Origin: Candidatus Zixiibacteriota bacterium | GTDB lineage: Bacteria > Zixibacteria > MSB-5A5 > GN15 > FEB-12 | Direction: 5' to 3' | NCBI GenBank assembly: GCA_022564135.1 | Contig: JADFLZ010000128.1 | Location: forward strand, 1 to 6,346 | Length of the DNA stretch: 6,346 bases | Part shown: positions 6,018 to 6,346 of the stretch, piece by piece | How the letters are laid out: each line of letters begins with the position of its first letter | Position numbering within the stretch: position 1 is the first letter of the stretch | The notes under the pieces: generated by a model | The model's database searches: none | What the model saw: the letters and a program-made list of their open reading frames with translations, nothing else | Told to the model about the DNA's origin: nothing | Made by a program: the position numbers and the translations under genes

Positions 6018-6346
6018 CTAAAACCGCTTCTGATAAATATGGCAATAAGGCGTTTGGCCGTTTTTAGCATAATAATCCTGATGATAATCTTCACCATCCC
6101 AGAACTTACCTGCTTTGGTAACTTCTGTGGCTACATCATAACCTTTATTTTTCAGAAGTTCGACAAGGTTTTCGAGAATTTCTTTCTCACTGTCATCTGA
6201 ATAGAACATGGCCGAGCGATACTGGTCGCCGATATCCGGTCCCTGCCGGTTAACCTGGGTTGGGTCATGAATTTCAAAAAAGAAACGGGCCAGCGATTCG
6301 TAGCTAATCTTAGATGGGTCGTATTCTATTTCAACTGTTTCGGCAT
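6018..6346 (-). CDS. msrA: Peptide-methionine (S)-S-oxide reductase MsrA, C-terminal part
   Basis: The frame is open from the right edge to a TAG at 6018-6020, giving the last 108 residues of MsrA, which reduces methionine-S-sulfoxide in oxidised proteins. The visible part shows VEIEYDPSKISYESL, FFEIHDPTQ, NRQGPDIGDQYRSAMFY and GEDYHQDYY, all standard for MsrA. The conserved active-site Glu (in FFEIHDP), Asp (in GPDIG) and Tyr (in DQYRS) are present. The N-terminal GCFWG motif with the catalytic cysteine lies outside the window. The end, PYCHIYQKRF, keeps one cysteine and lacks the GYC-type tail of the E. coli enzyme. The Met at 6209 is internal to this fold and is not a plausible start. No terminator is obvious in the 145 bp after the stop. 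Confidence 0.93.
   Translation of the reverse strand, partial: AETVEIEYDPSKISYESLARFFFEIHDPTQVNRQGPDIGDQYRSAMFYSDDSEKEILENLVELLKNKGYDVATEVTKAGKFWDGEDYHQDYYAKNGQTPYCHIYQKRF

Noticed and set aside
6018..6209. Independent 63-residue small protein starting at Met (6209)
   Set aside because: The same frame continues upstream with clear MsrA motifs to the window edge, so this is the end of msrA and not a separate gene.

Overview
All six genes in this 6.3 kb window lie on the minus strand, so transcription runs from high to low coordinates. The organism looks like a diderm (Gram-negative-type) bacterium: there is an outer-membrane-type beta-strand-rich protein, a periplasmic LolA-like carrier and several Sec signal peptides. 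Base composition is moderate (mid-40s % GC by eye), and good Shine-Dalgarno sites precede several genes. The phylum cannot be fixed from the sequence alone.

Layout in transcription order. (1) 6346-6018: the C-terminal part of msrA (peptide methionine sulfoxide reductase), cut by the window edge. (2) 5872-4922: an exported alpha/beta hydrolase of the proline iminopeptidase type (S33). (3) 4921-4718: an intergenic region with a strong TetR-type operator next to a -10-like element. (4) 4717-4097: a TetR/AcrR-family repressor. (5) 4096-3953: a 144-bp leader holding a second copy of the operator, AT-rich promoter-like sequence and a possible attenuator hairpin. (6) 3952-1574: an RND/MMPL-family inner-membrane exporter of 792 aa that starts with TTG. 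(7) 1555-734: a periplasmic LolA-like 'outer membrane lipoprotein-sorting' protein. (8) 729-1: the first 243 residues of a Trp/Tyr-rich, probably outer-membrane beta-barrel protein, cut by the other edge.

The main unit is tetR followed by RND, LolA-like and barrel genes. The last three are packed tightly (18-bp and 4-bp gaps) and supply one component for each envelope compartment: an inner-membrane pump with large periplasmic loops, a soluble periplasmic carrier with a hydrophobic-ligand fold, and an outer-membrane protein. This suggests a route for moving a lipid or other hydrophobic molecule across the envelope, under local TetR control. The cargo and inducer are unknown. The two operator copies share the half-site pattern CAGACC-N4-GGTCTG, each with one deviation. 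One lies before tetR and one before the pump gene, which implies autorepression plus direct repression of the transport genes. The hydrolase and msrA genes lie upstream, outside the operator-controlled block, and need not be functionally linked.
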